A stretch of DNA of 64,000 nucleotides, taken from contig NZ_FOWX01000007.1 in the NCBI RefSeq assembly GCF_900115555.1, positions 62,001-126,000 on the forward strand, written 5' to 3'. Under the pieces are notes generated by a model. That model was not told where the DNA came from. It saw only the letters and a program-made list of their open reading frames with translations, and searched no databases. This document shows, piece by piece, positions 52,197 to 59,760 of this stretch. The first letter of the stretch is position 1. The number at the start of each line of letters is the position of its first letter. The translations under genes were made by a program, and so were the position numbers. This DNA comes from Pseudomonas borbori. Its GTDB lineage: Bacteria > Pseudomonadota > Gammaproteobacteria > Pseudomonadales > Pseudomonadaceae.

Positions 52197-53324
52197 CTAT
52201 CCGTGTGATCCTGGCCAGACCAGCGCAAAGCTGCTCTCGCTGGTGGGGCGCACCGTGCAGGCGAATTGCGCCGACTCGCGTTGCAGGGTGTCCTGCAACC
52301 ATTGGCGGTCCGCACCCTTGGCCCGGTGGATACTCAACTGACGCTGACAGGTGGGCAACATTTCCAGCGCCAGCAGGCGGCCGTCGCTGGCCAGATCGGC
52401 AAAATACAGCAGGCCCAGATGGCTGCGGTAGGCCGCATGGCCATCGATGCCTTCATAGTCATTCAGCAGATCGCCGCAGCCATAGAGAATCAGACGCTGA
52501 CGGTAGACTTCCAGGCCCTTGATATGGTGCGAGGAGTGGCCGTGTACCAGGTCTACGCCGGCCTCGTCGATCAAGCCATGGGCGAAGCGCTGCTGCTCCG
52601 GCGCCACGGCGAAACCCCAGTTGCCGCCCCAGTGCAGGGAGACCAGTACCCGGTCGCCGGGCTGCTTGAACGTCCGAATATGCTGGGCGATGCGCTGCAC
52701 GCTACGCGGCGAGAGGTCGTCGAGGCGTGCGACCCCGGGGCGCTGCGCGCTGGCCGCCCAATCCGGCGGCACCCCGCAGTCGCCGGTGGCGTAGGCGAAT
52801 ACCAGCAGACGCCCGTCGTCGGCCAGCGGGACTATCGCAGGCGTCAGGGCGGCGTTGCGATCCAGGCCGGCGCCGACATGCCGCAGGCCATGGCCATCGA
52901 GGCTGGCCAGGGTCTCGGCCAGGCCGGCTTCGCCCCAGTCCAGCACATGATTGTTGGCCAGCACGCAGCAGTCGATCCCGGCCACTTCGAGTACTGGCAG
53001 ATTGGCTGGATTCATCCGGTAGTTGATGCCTTTGGGCAGCGGCCAGCCGTTGCGGGTCACTGCGGTTTCCAGGTTGACCAGGCGCACGTCAGGCCGGCGT
53101 TGCCTGAGCGCCTCCAGCGCCATGCCCCAGACATAGGCGAAATCCACCGGCCGGGCGATCGCACCGTTGCGCCGTTCGGCCAGGCGCACATAGTCGCCGG
53201 CATCCTTGACATAAGCCTCATACAGGCGCGGATCGCCGGGGTGCGGCAGGATCTGGTCGATGCCGCGGGCACACATCAGATCACCCGTGAGAAACAGCCG
53301 CGCCGCTACGGGATTGCCAGGCAT
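52197..53324 (-). CDS. CapA-family protein (poly-gamma-glutamate synthesis type)
   Basis: The 375-residue protein matches the CapA/PgsA domain of metallophosphatase-like fold: LFLTGDLMCARGID at the N-terminus, VNLETAVT, DCCVLANNHVLDWG and HGHSSHHIKGLEVY with the metal-ligand His residues. No signal peptide or anchor is seen, so it is probably cytoplasmic. Without capB/capC genes a capsule role is unlikely. M. tuberculosis Rv0574c, a similar protein, lies beside pncB2 in the DosR regulon, as here. A box at 53382 lies in the divergent promoter. Confidence 0.85.
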   Translation of the reverse strand: MPGNPVAARLFLTGDLMCARGIDQILPHPGDPRLYEAYVKDAGDYVRLAERRNGAIARPVDFAYVWGMALEALRQRRPDVRLVNLETAVTRNGWPLPKGINYRMNPANLPVLEVAGIDCCVLANNHVLDWGEAGLAETLASLDGHGLRHVGAGLDRNAALTPAIVPLADDGRLLVFAYATGDCGVPPDWAASAQRPGVARLDDLSPRSVQRIAQHIRTFKQPGDRVLVSLHWGGNWGFAVAPEQQRFAHGLIDEAGVDLVHGHSSHHIKGLEVYRQRLILYGCGDLLNDYEGIDGHAAYRSHLGLLYFADLASDGRLLALEMLPTCQRQLSIHRAKGADRQWLQDTLQRESAQFACTVRPTSESSFALVWPGSHG

Positions 53325-53381
53325 ACGGGCCTCCGGTTCCGAGAACTCTTGTCAGCGTGAGCTGAGCGTTTTGCCCGGACC

Positions 53382-53395
53382 TTGATCTGGATCAG
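53382..53395. promoter_or_regulatory. ANR/DNR box between capA and pncB
   Basis: TTGATCTGGATCAG matches the box at 9 of 10 positions. It is centred 64 bases from the capA start and 83 from the pncB start, so it could serve either gene. Confidence 0.7.
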
Positions 53396-53471
53396 GCTGC
53401 AGCCATCTGGGCGGGTGGCACAGTGCGAGCATCTGCCCAGGCGCACTGCTATTAGCAAGGGAGATCGAGCC

Positions 53472-54833
53472 ATGTCGCGCGAACTACCACGCCTCGCCAA
53501 CCCTGGGGCACTGCTCACCGACCTCTATCAGTTGACCATGCTGCAGGCCTATTTCGAGCGCGACATGCTCGAGACCGCGGTGTTCGAATTCTTCGCCCGC
53601 AAACTGCCGGCCGGTCGTAACTTCTACCTGGCCGCCGGCCTGGAACAGGCGCTGGATTACCTCGAGCAACTACGCTTCAGCCAGGCCGAACTGGATTGGC
53701 TGGGCGGGCAGGGGTTGTTCAAGCCGGCCTTTCTCGACTACCTGGCCCTGTTGCGCTTCAGTGGCGATGTGCATGCCATGGCCGAAGGCACGCCGTTCTT
53801 CGCCAATCAGCCGATCCTGCGTATCACCGCACCGCTGCCCCAGGCGCAGCTGGTGGAGACGCGCCTGATCAACCTGCTGCATTTCCAGAGCCTGATCGCG
53901 AGCAAGGCCGCGCGCGTGGTGTTGGCGGCGCCGGGCAAGCGCCTGGTGGATTTCGGCCTGCGCCGCTGCCACGGCGCCGAGGCGGGGGTCTATGCGGCCA
54001 GGGCCAGTTACCTGGCCGGTTTCGATGCCAGCGCCACGGTACTGGCGGGCGCGCAATTCGGCATCCCGCTGGCCGGGACCATGGCCCACTCGTTTATCCA
54101 GGCGCACAGCGACGAAGTCGCGGCCTTCGAGCATTTCGCCCACAGCCTGCCGGACACCGTGGTGCTGCTGATCGATACCTACGACACCGAGGCCGCGGCG
54201 CAGAAGGTGGTCGAGCTGGCGCCACGCCTGGCCGCTGCCGGCATTCGCATCCAGGGCGTGCGCCTCGACAGCGGCGACCTCGGCGCGCATGCGCGCAAGG
54301 TGCGCGTGATCCTCGACCGTGGCGGCCTGAGCGCCGTCACCATCTTCGCCAGCGGCAATATCGACGAGTACCTGATCCAGCGCCTGCGGCAGGAGGGGGC
54401 GCCGATCGATGGCTTCGGTGTCGGCACTCACCTGGGCACCTCGAGCGATGTGCCGGCGCTGGACTGTGCCTACAAACTGCAGGAATACGCCGGTACCCCG
54501 CGGCGCAAGCGCTCCGAGGGCAAGGCCACCTGGCCCGGGCGCAAACAGCTGTACCGCCGTTACGACGCCGAGGGTCGCTGCTGCGGCGACACCCTGACCC
54601 TGGCCGACGATTGCGCCGAAGGCTTGCCGCTGATCCAGCCGGTGATGCGTCAGGGCCGGCGCCTGCAGCCATCGCCGCCGTTGGCCCAGGTGCGGGCCTA
54701 CACCCGCCAGCAACTCGAGCGCCTGCCGCTGGCGCTGCGCAGCCTGGAGCCGGCGCCGGACTATCCGCTGGAGATCGCCCCGGCCCTGCGCGCGCTGGCC
54801 GATAGCGCCGATCGCCTGAGCGGGATGCCTTGA
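53472..54833 (+). CDS. pncB: Nicotinate phosphoribosyltransferase (PncB2-like)
   Basis: The 453-residue enzyme forms nicotinate mononucleotide from nicotinate and PRPP. It opens LLTDLYQLTMLQAYFERDML, the start typical of this family, and has the active-site stretches DFGLRRCHGAEAG with the catalytic His and RLDSGDLGAHARKVR. It is of the longer PncB2 type. Together with pncA (nicotinamidase) and prs (PRPP supply) nearby it completes a nicotinamide-to-NAD salvage route. Confidence 0.93.
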   Translation: MSRELPRLANPGALLTDLYQLTMLQAYFERDMLETAVFEFFARKLPAGRNFYLAAGLEQALDYLEQLRFSQAELDWLGGQGLFKPAFLDYLALLRFSGDVHAMAEGTPFFANQPILRITAPLPQAQLVETRLINLLHFQSLIASKAARVVLAAPGKRLVDFGLRRCHGAEAGVYAARASYLAGFDASATVLAGAQFGIPLAGTMAHSFIQAHSDEVAAFEHFAHSLPDTVVLLIDTYDTEAAAQKVVELAPRLAAAGIRIQGVRLDSGDLGAHARKVRVILDRGGLSAVTIFASGNIDEYLIQRLRQEGAPIDGFGVGTHLGTSSDVPALDCAYKLQEYAGTPRRKRSEGKATWPGRKQLYRRYDAEGRCCGDTLTLADDCAEGLPLIQPVMRQGRRLQPSPPLAQVRAYTRQQLERLPLALRSLEPAPDYPLEIAPALRALADSADRLSGMP

Positions 54834-54940
54834 CCTGATTTTATGGGCCATGACGTTTTTTGTAGGAGATCCCCCGTCGTCCAGGCGCCTTGCTGTCGCG
54901 CAGCAAACTGGGGGCAATTGCGTCTATCGGCTTGTGGGTA

Positions 54941-55012
54941 CCTGTAGGAGCGGGCCATGCCCGCGATGTGTTTCGCGGGCATGGAACTGGGCGTCCCCCC
55001 AGCTCCTACAGG
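54941..55012. repeat. Pseudomonas-type REP palindrome
   Basis: CCTGTAGGAGC and GCTCCTACAGG form the outer arms, with GCCATGCCCGCGA and TCGCGGGCATGG inside. It lies between pncB and pncA, which are convergent. The remainder of this 253-base gap is AT-rich near 55020-55065 and shows no gene. Confidence 0.8.
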
Positions 55013-55086
55013 TCTTTGTGCAGATTAAATTTCTATATATAAAACAATTAGTTATTTCTTGTTTAATGAGGCCGGCCGGGAGGCGT

Positions 55087-55719
55087 TCACGCCGCGTCCG
55101 CGCGAATCTCCACCCCGGCCGCACGCATCGCCCTCAGCGCCTTGTCCAGCGAACCCTGGGTGTCGAGGCCGCGACAGGCGTCCAGCAGCACCACGACCTC
55201 GAACCCTTCACGGCGACCGTCCAGCGCCGAGTAGTGCACGCAATAATCGGTCGCCAAACCCGCGAGGAACAACCGGCGCAGCCCGCGTTCGCGCAGGTAG
55301 CCGGCCAGGCCGGTGGGGGTGCGGCGGTCGTTCTCGTAGAACGCCGAGTAGGAGTCGACCTCGGGCCGATAGCCCTTGCGCAGGATCAGCTCGGCATGGG
55401 CGATGGCCAGTTCGGGGTGCAACTCGGCGCCGCGGCTGCCCTGCACGCAATGGTCCGGCCAGAGGGTCTGGGCGCCGTAGGGCAACTGGATGGTGTCGAA
55501 CGGGCGATGGCCGGGATGCTGGCTGGCGAAGCTGCTGTGACCCGGTGGGTGCCAGTCCTGGGTCAGCAGCACATGGGCGAAGGCGCTTGCCAGGCGGTTG
55601 ACCTTGGCCACCACCTCGTCGCCCCCCGGGACGGCCAGGGCACCGCCGGCACAGAAGTCATTCTGCACATCGACCACCAGCAGCAGATCCTGGACGCCGG
55701 GATTGAGTCGGCTTGTCAT
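55087..55719 (-). CDS. pncA: Nicotinamidase
   Basis: The 210-residue isochorismatase-fold enzyme hydrolyses nicotinamide to nicotinate. The catalytic Asp lies in VVDVQNDFCAGGALAV, metal ligands in TQDWHPPGHSSF, the Lys in LRKGYRPEVDSYSAFYEND, and the nucleophile in GLATDYCVHYSA. Its ATG overlaps the prs stop (ATGA), so the two are co-translated. It supplies nicotinate for pncB. Confidence 0.95.
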   Translation of the reverse strand: MTSRLNPGVQDLLLVVDVQNDFCAGGALAVPGGDEVVAKVNRLASAFAHVLLTQDWHPPGHSSFASQHPGHRPFDTIQLPYGAQTLWPDHCVQGSRGAELHPELAIAHAELILRKGYRPEVDSYSAFYENDRRTPTGLAGYLRERGLRRLFLAGLATDYCVHYSALDGRREGFEVVVLLDACRGLDTQGSLDKALRAMRAAGVEIRADAA

Positions 55720-56696
55720 CGCGCTTCCTCCCTGGTTTTCAGGCCATATTGCTCGGCCAGGATGGCCGCCAGTGCCGCGCTGCTGTCGATGATCTGCAGC
55801 CGCCGGGCCGCCAGCTCGGGGGGCAGGCGAAACGGCGGAACGCTGTCGCAGATGACGATGGACTCCAGCAAGGGACTGTCGAGCAGCGCGCTGCCGCCGG
55901 TGAACAGGCCGTGCACCGCGGCGGCGAAGATCCGCCTGGCACCGGCGACCTGACAGGCCTGGGCGGCGCGCAGCAGGGTGCCCCCGGTACTGATCAGGTC
56001 ATCGACGATGACCGTGGTCTTGCCCTGAACCTCGCCGACCAGCAGGGCGCCGGTGACCACATCGTTGCTGCGGAATTTCTCCATGTAGGCGCTGCCCACC
56101 GGCCGCCCAATGCGCCGTTGCAGGGCCTGGCGGAATTGCTCGGCGCGCTTGGCTCCGCCGGCATCGGGGGACACCGCCACCACCTCCTCGTCGGCGCGCA
56201 GGCGCTCGGCGAAGTGCTCGGCGAACAGTTCGGCGCCCTGCAGGTGCCGGGTGGGGATGCGGAAGGCGTTGTCGAAGGCGGCGTCGTTATGCACCTCCAG
56301 GGTCAGCAGGCGGTCGACGCCACAGGCTTCGAACAGGCTGGCGACATAGCGGCTGATGATCGGGTCCTGGGGCTGGGTGCGGCGCTCCTTGCGCGCATAA
56401 CAGAGGTAGGGCGCGACCACCTGCACCTGGCGGGCGCCAGCGTCCTTCAACGCGCCGCAGAAGAACAGCAGCCGGCAGAGCTTGTCGTTGACGCTGTGCT
56501 CGGCATCGCCGTAGAGCGAGTGGAACACCAGCACCCGACGACCGTCGACCGCTTGCAGGGGCCGGCTCTTGTGCTCGCCATCCTCGAACGGGCGTTCTTC
56601 ATGGGCCGCCAGCGGGCAACCGAGGCGCCGCGCCACGCGGGCGGCATAGTCCTGGCTGCCGTGCAGGGCGAACAGCAGGGGAGACTCTCTAGCCAT
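55716..56696 (-). CDS. prs: Ribose-phosphate pyrophosphokinase (second-type Prs)
   Basis: The 326-residue enzyme makes PRPP from ribose 5-phosphate and ATP. It shows YLCYARKERRTQPQDPI (the flexible ATP loop), LEVHNDAAFDN and the PRPP loop VIVDDLISTGGTL. It is rather divergent from housekeeping Prs and is coupled to pncA, so it is probably dedicated to feeding NAD salvage. The ATG at 56696 with GAGGAG upstream is chosen. Confidence 0.9.
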   Translation of the reverse strand: MARESPLLFALHGSQDYAARVARRLGCPLAAHEERPFEDGEHKSRPLQAVDGRRVLVFHSLYGDAEHSVNDKLCRLLFFCGALKDAGARQVQVVAPYLCYARKERRTQPQDPIISRYVASLFEACGVDRLLTLEVHNDAAFDNAFRIPTRHLQGAELFAEHFAERLRADEEVVAVSPDAGGAKRAEQFRQALQRRIGRPVGSAYMEKFRSNDVVTGALLVGEVQGKTTVIVDDLISTGGTLLRAAQACQVAGARRIFAAAVHGLFTGGSALLDSPLLESIVICDSVPPFRLPPELAARRLQIIDSSAALAAILAEQYGLKTREEAR

Positions 56697-56725
56697 GGCC
56701 GTGTGCTCCTCAAGGTCTTCTAATT

Positions 56726-57763
56726 TCAGCATTGTCCCTGTGGGCGGCGCGTCAAGCGTTGACCGTCGCCGCGCAGATAGGCCTTGGCCTGCTGCAGCAG
56801 CGCCTGCGCCTGCGCGGCTTTTGCCGCCCGCGTCTGCGCCTCGGGCAGGCGTACGGCGCTGCAGGCCAGGGTGAAACAGCGGGTGGCCGCGCGCAGCGAG
56901 AGAAACAGCGGCAACGGCCGGCAGTCCTCGACCAGGGCACTGTGCGCCAGGTAGCTGTGCAACAGCCTGTCGGCATGTCCGCCAAGGCCATGCTGGCGCA
57001 GATCCATAAGCACGAACGCGAGGTCGTAGAGCACGTCGATGCAGGCGATCTGCTCGCTGAATTCGATGCCGTCGAACAGGGTCGGTCGTCCCTCGTACAG
57101 GCAGATATTGGCCAGGCGCAGATCGCCGTGGCAGCGCCGCACCCGGCCCTCGCGCCGACGTTGCTCCAGCAGTCCGGCGAGTTCGTCGAGGGCGGCCCGT
57201 GAGGCATGGTGCAGGGCGTGCACGGCGACCGGGTCGAGCAGCGTCAGGTAGTGGCACAGCTCGCGGTGATTGTCCTCGATGGCCTGGCGGATGCCGGCCG
57301 CGCCGCCGAAGGCCTGGGTCAGTTCGGCGCTGGCATGGAAACGGGCGATCTCCGCGCCCAGACGATCCATCAGGTCCAGGGTCAGGCGCCCGTCCAGCGC
57401 CATGCGCTCGAACAGCGCATCCTGGGCAAAGCGCTGCATCACCACCACCCAGTCGAGCACCTGGCCGCCGCCATTGAAGCTCAGGCTGCCGTCGGCGGCG
57501 CGGTTGACCGAACGCACTTCCAGGTAGAGTTCCGGTGCGGTGCGCCGGTTGAGGCGCAGTTCGGCCTGGCAGGCCCGTTCACGGCTGTCCAGGCTGAGAA
57601 AGTCGAGGGCGGCGTAGGCGATGGCGCGCTTGAGTTTGTAGGCGCGCTGGCCGTGCAGAAAGATCAACGAGCCATGGGTCTCGATCAGCTCCACCAGGTT
57701 ACCGGGCGCACCGTAGCTCTCGGCACGGGAGAGAAAAGCGATGACTTCCTGCTGCACGTTCAT
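56726..57763 (-). CDS. APH-like kinase (COG2187-type)
   Basis: The 345-residue protein has an aminoglycoside-phosphotransferase-like kinase fold: lysine region YKLKRAIAYAALDFL, catalytic RCHGDLRLANICLYEG and metal-binding FDGIEFSEQIACID. The usual C-terminal P-loop kinase half of longer relatives is absent. The substrate is unknown. M. tuberculosis Rv2004c in the DosR regulon belongs to the same group and also adjoins a Usp gene. It is divergent from the UspE-like gene with two perfect ANR boxes between, and upstream of prs-pncA on the same strand (29 bases). Confidence 0.82.
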   Translation of the reverse strand: MNVQQEVIAFLSRAESYGAPGNLVELIETHGSLIFLHGQRAYKLKRAIAYAALDFLSLDSRERACQAELRLNRRTAPELYLEVRSVNRAADGSLSFNGGGQVLDWVVVMQRFAQDALFERMALDGRLTLDLMDRLGAEIARFHASAELTQAFGGAAGIRQAIEDNHRELCHYLTLLDPVAVHALHHASRAALDELAGLLEQRRREGRVRRCHGDLRLANICLYEGRPTLFDGIEFSEQIACIDVLYDLAFVLMDLRQHGLGGHADRLLHSYLAHSALVEDCRPLPLFLSLRAATRCFTLACSAVRLPEAQTRAAKAAQAQALLQQAKAYLRGDGQRLTRRPQGQC

Positions 57764-57886
57764 CGGCACCTCGAGGTGATCGACCCAGCGCCGCGGCGCA
57801 ATGCAACAAGCCACAAGCGCTATGTCAATCGGGCAAACGCCCCTGAATCAGGTCAACAGCATGCGCGCCCTGGCTGGCGGTCGATA

Positions 57887-57900
57887 TTGATATCGATCAA
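57887..57900. promoter_or_regulatory. Perfect ANR/DNR box, kinase side
   Basis: TTGATATCGATCAA is a full palindromic match. It is centred 130 bases before the kinase start and is the nearer of the two boxes to the kinase-prs-pncA unit. Confidence 0.85.
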
Positions 57901-57925
57901 GCCTCCGATTCGCCAGCGCACTGGC

Positions 57926-57939
57926 TTGATGTAAATCAA
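57926..57939. promoter_or_regulatory. Perfect ANR/DNR box, Usp side
   Basis: TTGATGTAAATCAA matches all ten defined positions. It is centred 106 bases upstream of the UspE-like start and 39 bases from the other box. Confidence 0.85.
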
Positions 57940-58038
57940 CACGCACGCCAGGCCCGCGGCGCAGCGTGTAAGGCATCCGCTGGTTGCGCTATGCCGTGCC
58001 CGCGGCAACGCACAGAACCAGCCTCACGGAGGTGCCCC

Positions 58039-58938
58039 ATGGGTCAATATCAACGCCTGTTCCTCATCGCCGACCGCGACATGCGCCATTCGCCGGGCCT
58101 GCAGCGCGCCGCCGCACTGGCCTCCGCCAGCGGTGCCGCGCTGCACATCGCCGCCTTCGTCGAGCCGTTTGCGACCCTCGCGCTGCTGGACAAGAGCATC
58201 CAGGAGAAAACCCGCGAGAGTTATCTGCAGGAACACCGCGAATGGCTCAAGGACGAGGCTGAACTGCTGCGCGGCAAAGGCATCCAGGTCACCACCGAAG
58301 CGGTCTGGACCAACCATCCGCTGGAGGAAATTCTCCGCCACGCGGCCGAGATCCAGGCGGACCTGCTGATCAAGGATCTGCAGCATGAGCCGGCGCTCAA
58401 GCGAGCATTCATCACCCCGCTGGACTGGCACCTGCTCCGCGAATCGCCGATACCGGTGCACCTGGTCAGCACACTCGGCAACCCACTGCCGCGCCGCGTG
58501 GTCGCGGCAGTCGACCCGGCGAACCCGCAAGCCCAGGAAAGCGGCCTCAACCAGCGCATCATCGAAACGGCCAATGGCCTGGCCCTGCAATGCGATGCCG
58601 AGTTGCATCTGTTGCATAGCTATGACCCGACCCTGGCCTATCTGACCAACGCGGTGGCGGGCAGCGTGTCCAGCGGCGGCGACCTGGTCGAGGAACTGCG
58701 CAGCAAACTGCAAACCGGGTTCAACGCGCTGGCCGACGATTACGGCGTACCGACCGAGCGCCGCCATTTCATTCTCGGCTCGCCGATCAGCGCCATCGCC
58801 GACTTCGCCAGGTTGAACCAGACCGATGTGCTGGTGATGGGCAGCGTCCAGCGCAAGGGCCTGGACAAGCTGATCGGCAGCACCACCGAACATGTTCTCT
58901 ACCAGGTGCCGTGCAGCATCCTGACGGTCAGGGCGTAG
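58039..58938 (+). CDS. UspE-like tandem universal stress protein
   Basis: The 299-residue cytoplasmic protein consists of two UspA domains (about residues 1-145 and 155-299). The second ends with VLVMGSVQRKGLDKLIGST, a variant of the nucleotide-binding G-2x-G-9x-G(S/T) motif, as in UspE. Pseudomonas Usp proteins of this kind are ANR-controlled and help survival without oxygen. GAGGTG lies before the ATG. Convergent with hsp20, with a terminator between. Confidence 0.92.
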   Translation: MGQYQRLFLIADRDMRHSPGLQRAAALASASGAALHIAAFVEPFATLALLDKSIQEKTRESYLQEHREWLKDEAELLRGKGIQVTTEAVWTNHPLEEILRHAAEIQADLLIKDLQHEPALKRAFITPLDWHLLRESPIPVHLVSTLGNPLPRRVVAAVDPANPQAQESGLNQRIIETANGLALQCDAELHLLHSYDPTLAYLTNAVAGSVSSGGDLVEELRSKLQTGFNALADDYGVPTERRHFILGSPISAIADFARLNQTDVLVMGSVQRKGLDKLIGSTTEHVLYQVPCSILTVRA

Positions 58939-58974
58939 CAACGCAACGGATTGGCTGGCAGAGCGGTAGCGCTC

Positions 58975-59010
58975 AAAAAGAGGCCCCTGCGCGTTGCCGC
59001 CCGGGGCCTC
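58975..59010 (-). terminator. Rho-independent terminator of hsp20
   Basis: GAGGCCCC (58980-58987) pairs with GGGGCCTC (59003-59010). On the minus strand five T follow (A run 58975-58979). It may also stop the usp transcript from the other side. Confidence 0.8.
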
Positions 59011-59025
59011 GGTGATTTACTGCAC

Positions 59026-59568
59026 TCAGCTGACTTTGATGTTGATGTGTTTTTCCGGTTTGATCGCTTCGGGCTTCTTCGGCAGGCTGATGGTCAGCAC
59101 GCCTTTGCTGAAGCTGGCCTCGATCTTGTCGGCATCGACGCCCTTGGGCAGGTTGAAGATCCGTTCGAAGGAGCCGTAGTGACGTTCGGATAGGTAGTAG
59201 TCCTTCTTCTTCTCCTCGGTTTCTTCCTTCTTCTCGCCCTTGATCACCAGGTTGCCGTTGGACAACTTGATCTCGATGTTCTTCTCATCCATGCCGGGCA
59301 GTTCGGCGCTGATCTCGAAGCTCTTTTCCTTCTCGGCGATATCCACGGCGGGGATGCCGTGGCCCATCAGCTCACGGCGAAAGAACGGCTCGACGTCGAA
59401 CATCCGGCGGCCGAAAGGCATCTGCAACGGGCTGCGGGAAAAGTCCTCGAACAGGTGATCGATCTGCTCGCGCAGATTGGCCAGCGGGTGCCAGGGCGTT
59501 GCCGACGCCACGCGTTTACTCGACGGTTCTTCGGTTTTTATCGGCATCTTCTTTGCGGAACTGGTCAT
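59026..59568 (-). CDS. Hsp20/alpha-crystallin small heat-shock protein
   Basis: The 180-residue holdase chaperone has an alpha-crystallin domain at about residues 75-175: VDIAEKEKSFEISAELPGMD, GEKKEETEEKKKDYY, and the closing FSKGVLTISLPKKPE. A Lys/Ser-rich N-terminal arm is present. The ATG at 59568 has GGAGGA at 6 bases; the ATG at 59574 would be too close to it. A perfect ANR box is centred 76 bases upstream, which makes it likely to be induced by oxygen loss as well as, or instead of, heat. HspX of the DosR regulon is a relative in role. Confidence 0.93.
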   Translation of the reverse strand: MTSSAKKMPIKTEEPSSKRVASATPWHPLANLREQIDHLFEDFSRSPLQMPFGRRMFDVEPFFRRELMGHGIPAVDIAEKEKSFEISAELPGMDEKNIEIKLSNGNLVIKGEKKEETEEKKKDYYLSERHYGSFERIFNLPKGVDADKIEASFSKGVLTISLPKKPEAIKPEKHINIKVS

Positions 59569-59637
59569 TTTCATTCCTCCAGGCAGATTGTCCGGGACTG
59601 GACAAATCGATTCTGCGAGCGTCTCCAGGCGGCCACT

Positions 59638-59651
59638 TTGATCTTGATCAA
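59638..59651. promoter_or_regulatory. Perfect ANR/DNR box, hsp20 side
   Basis: TTGATCTTGATCAA, a full match, is centred 76 bases from the hsp20 start codon. Confidence 0.88.
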
Positions 59652-59689
59652 GGCGATTCCATTGCTTGCGGGCACTGCATCCCGATTCA

Positions 59690-59703
59690 TTGATCTTGAT
59701 CAA
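59690..59703. promoter_or_regulatory. Perfect ANR/DNR box, formate dehydrogenase side
   Basis: TTGATCTTGATCAA occurs again, identical to 59638-59651 including the spacer. It is centred 64 bases before the formate dehydrogenase start, the same distance as at norC. Confidence 0.88.
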
Positions 59704-59760
59704 ACACGTTGCACGGTCTGCGGCCTAGCCTGACTTCAGGTAGTCGGCGAGGAGATCGAC

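Noticed and set aside
52197..53324. A capsule (poly-gamma-glutamate) synthesis locus
   Set aside because: Only a CapA-like protein is present, without capB or capC genes and without a membrane anchor.
54850..55080. A gene or small RNA in the pncB-pncA gap
   Set aside because: The region consists of a REP palindrome and AT-rich sequence; I see no credible start, ribosome binding site or promoter-terminator pair.
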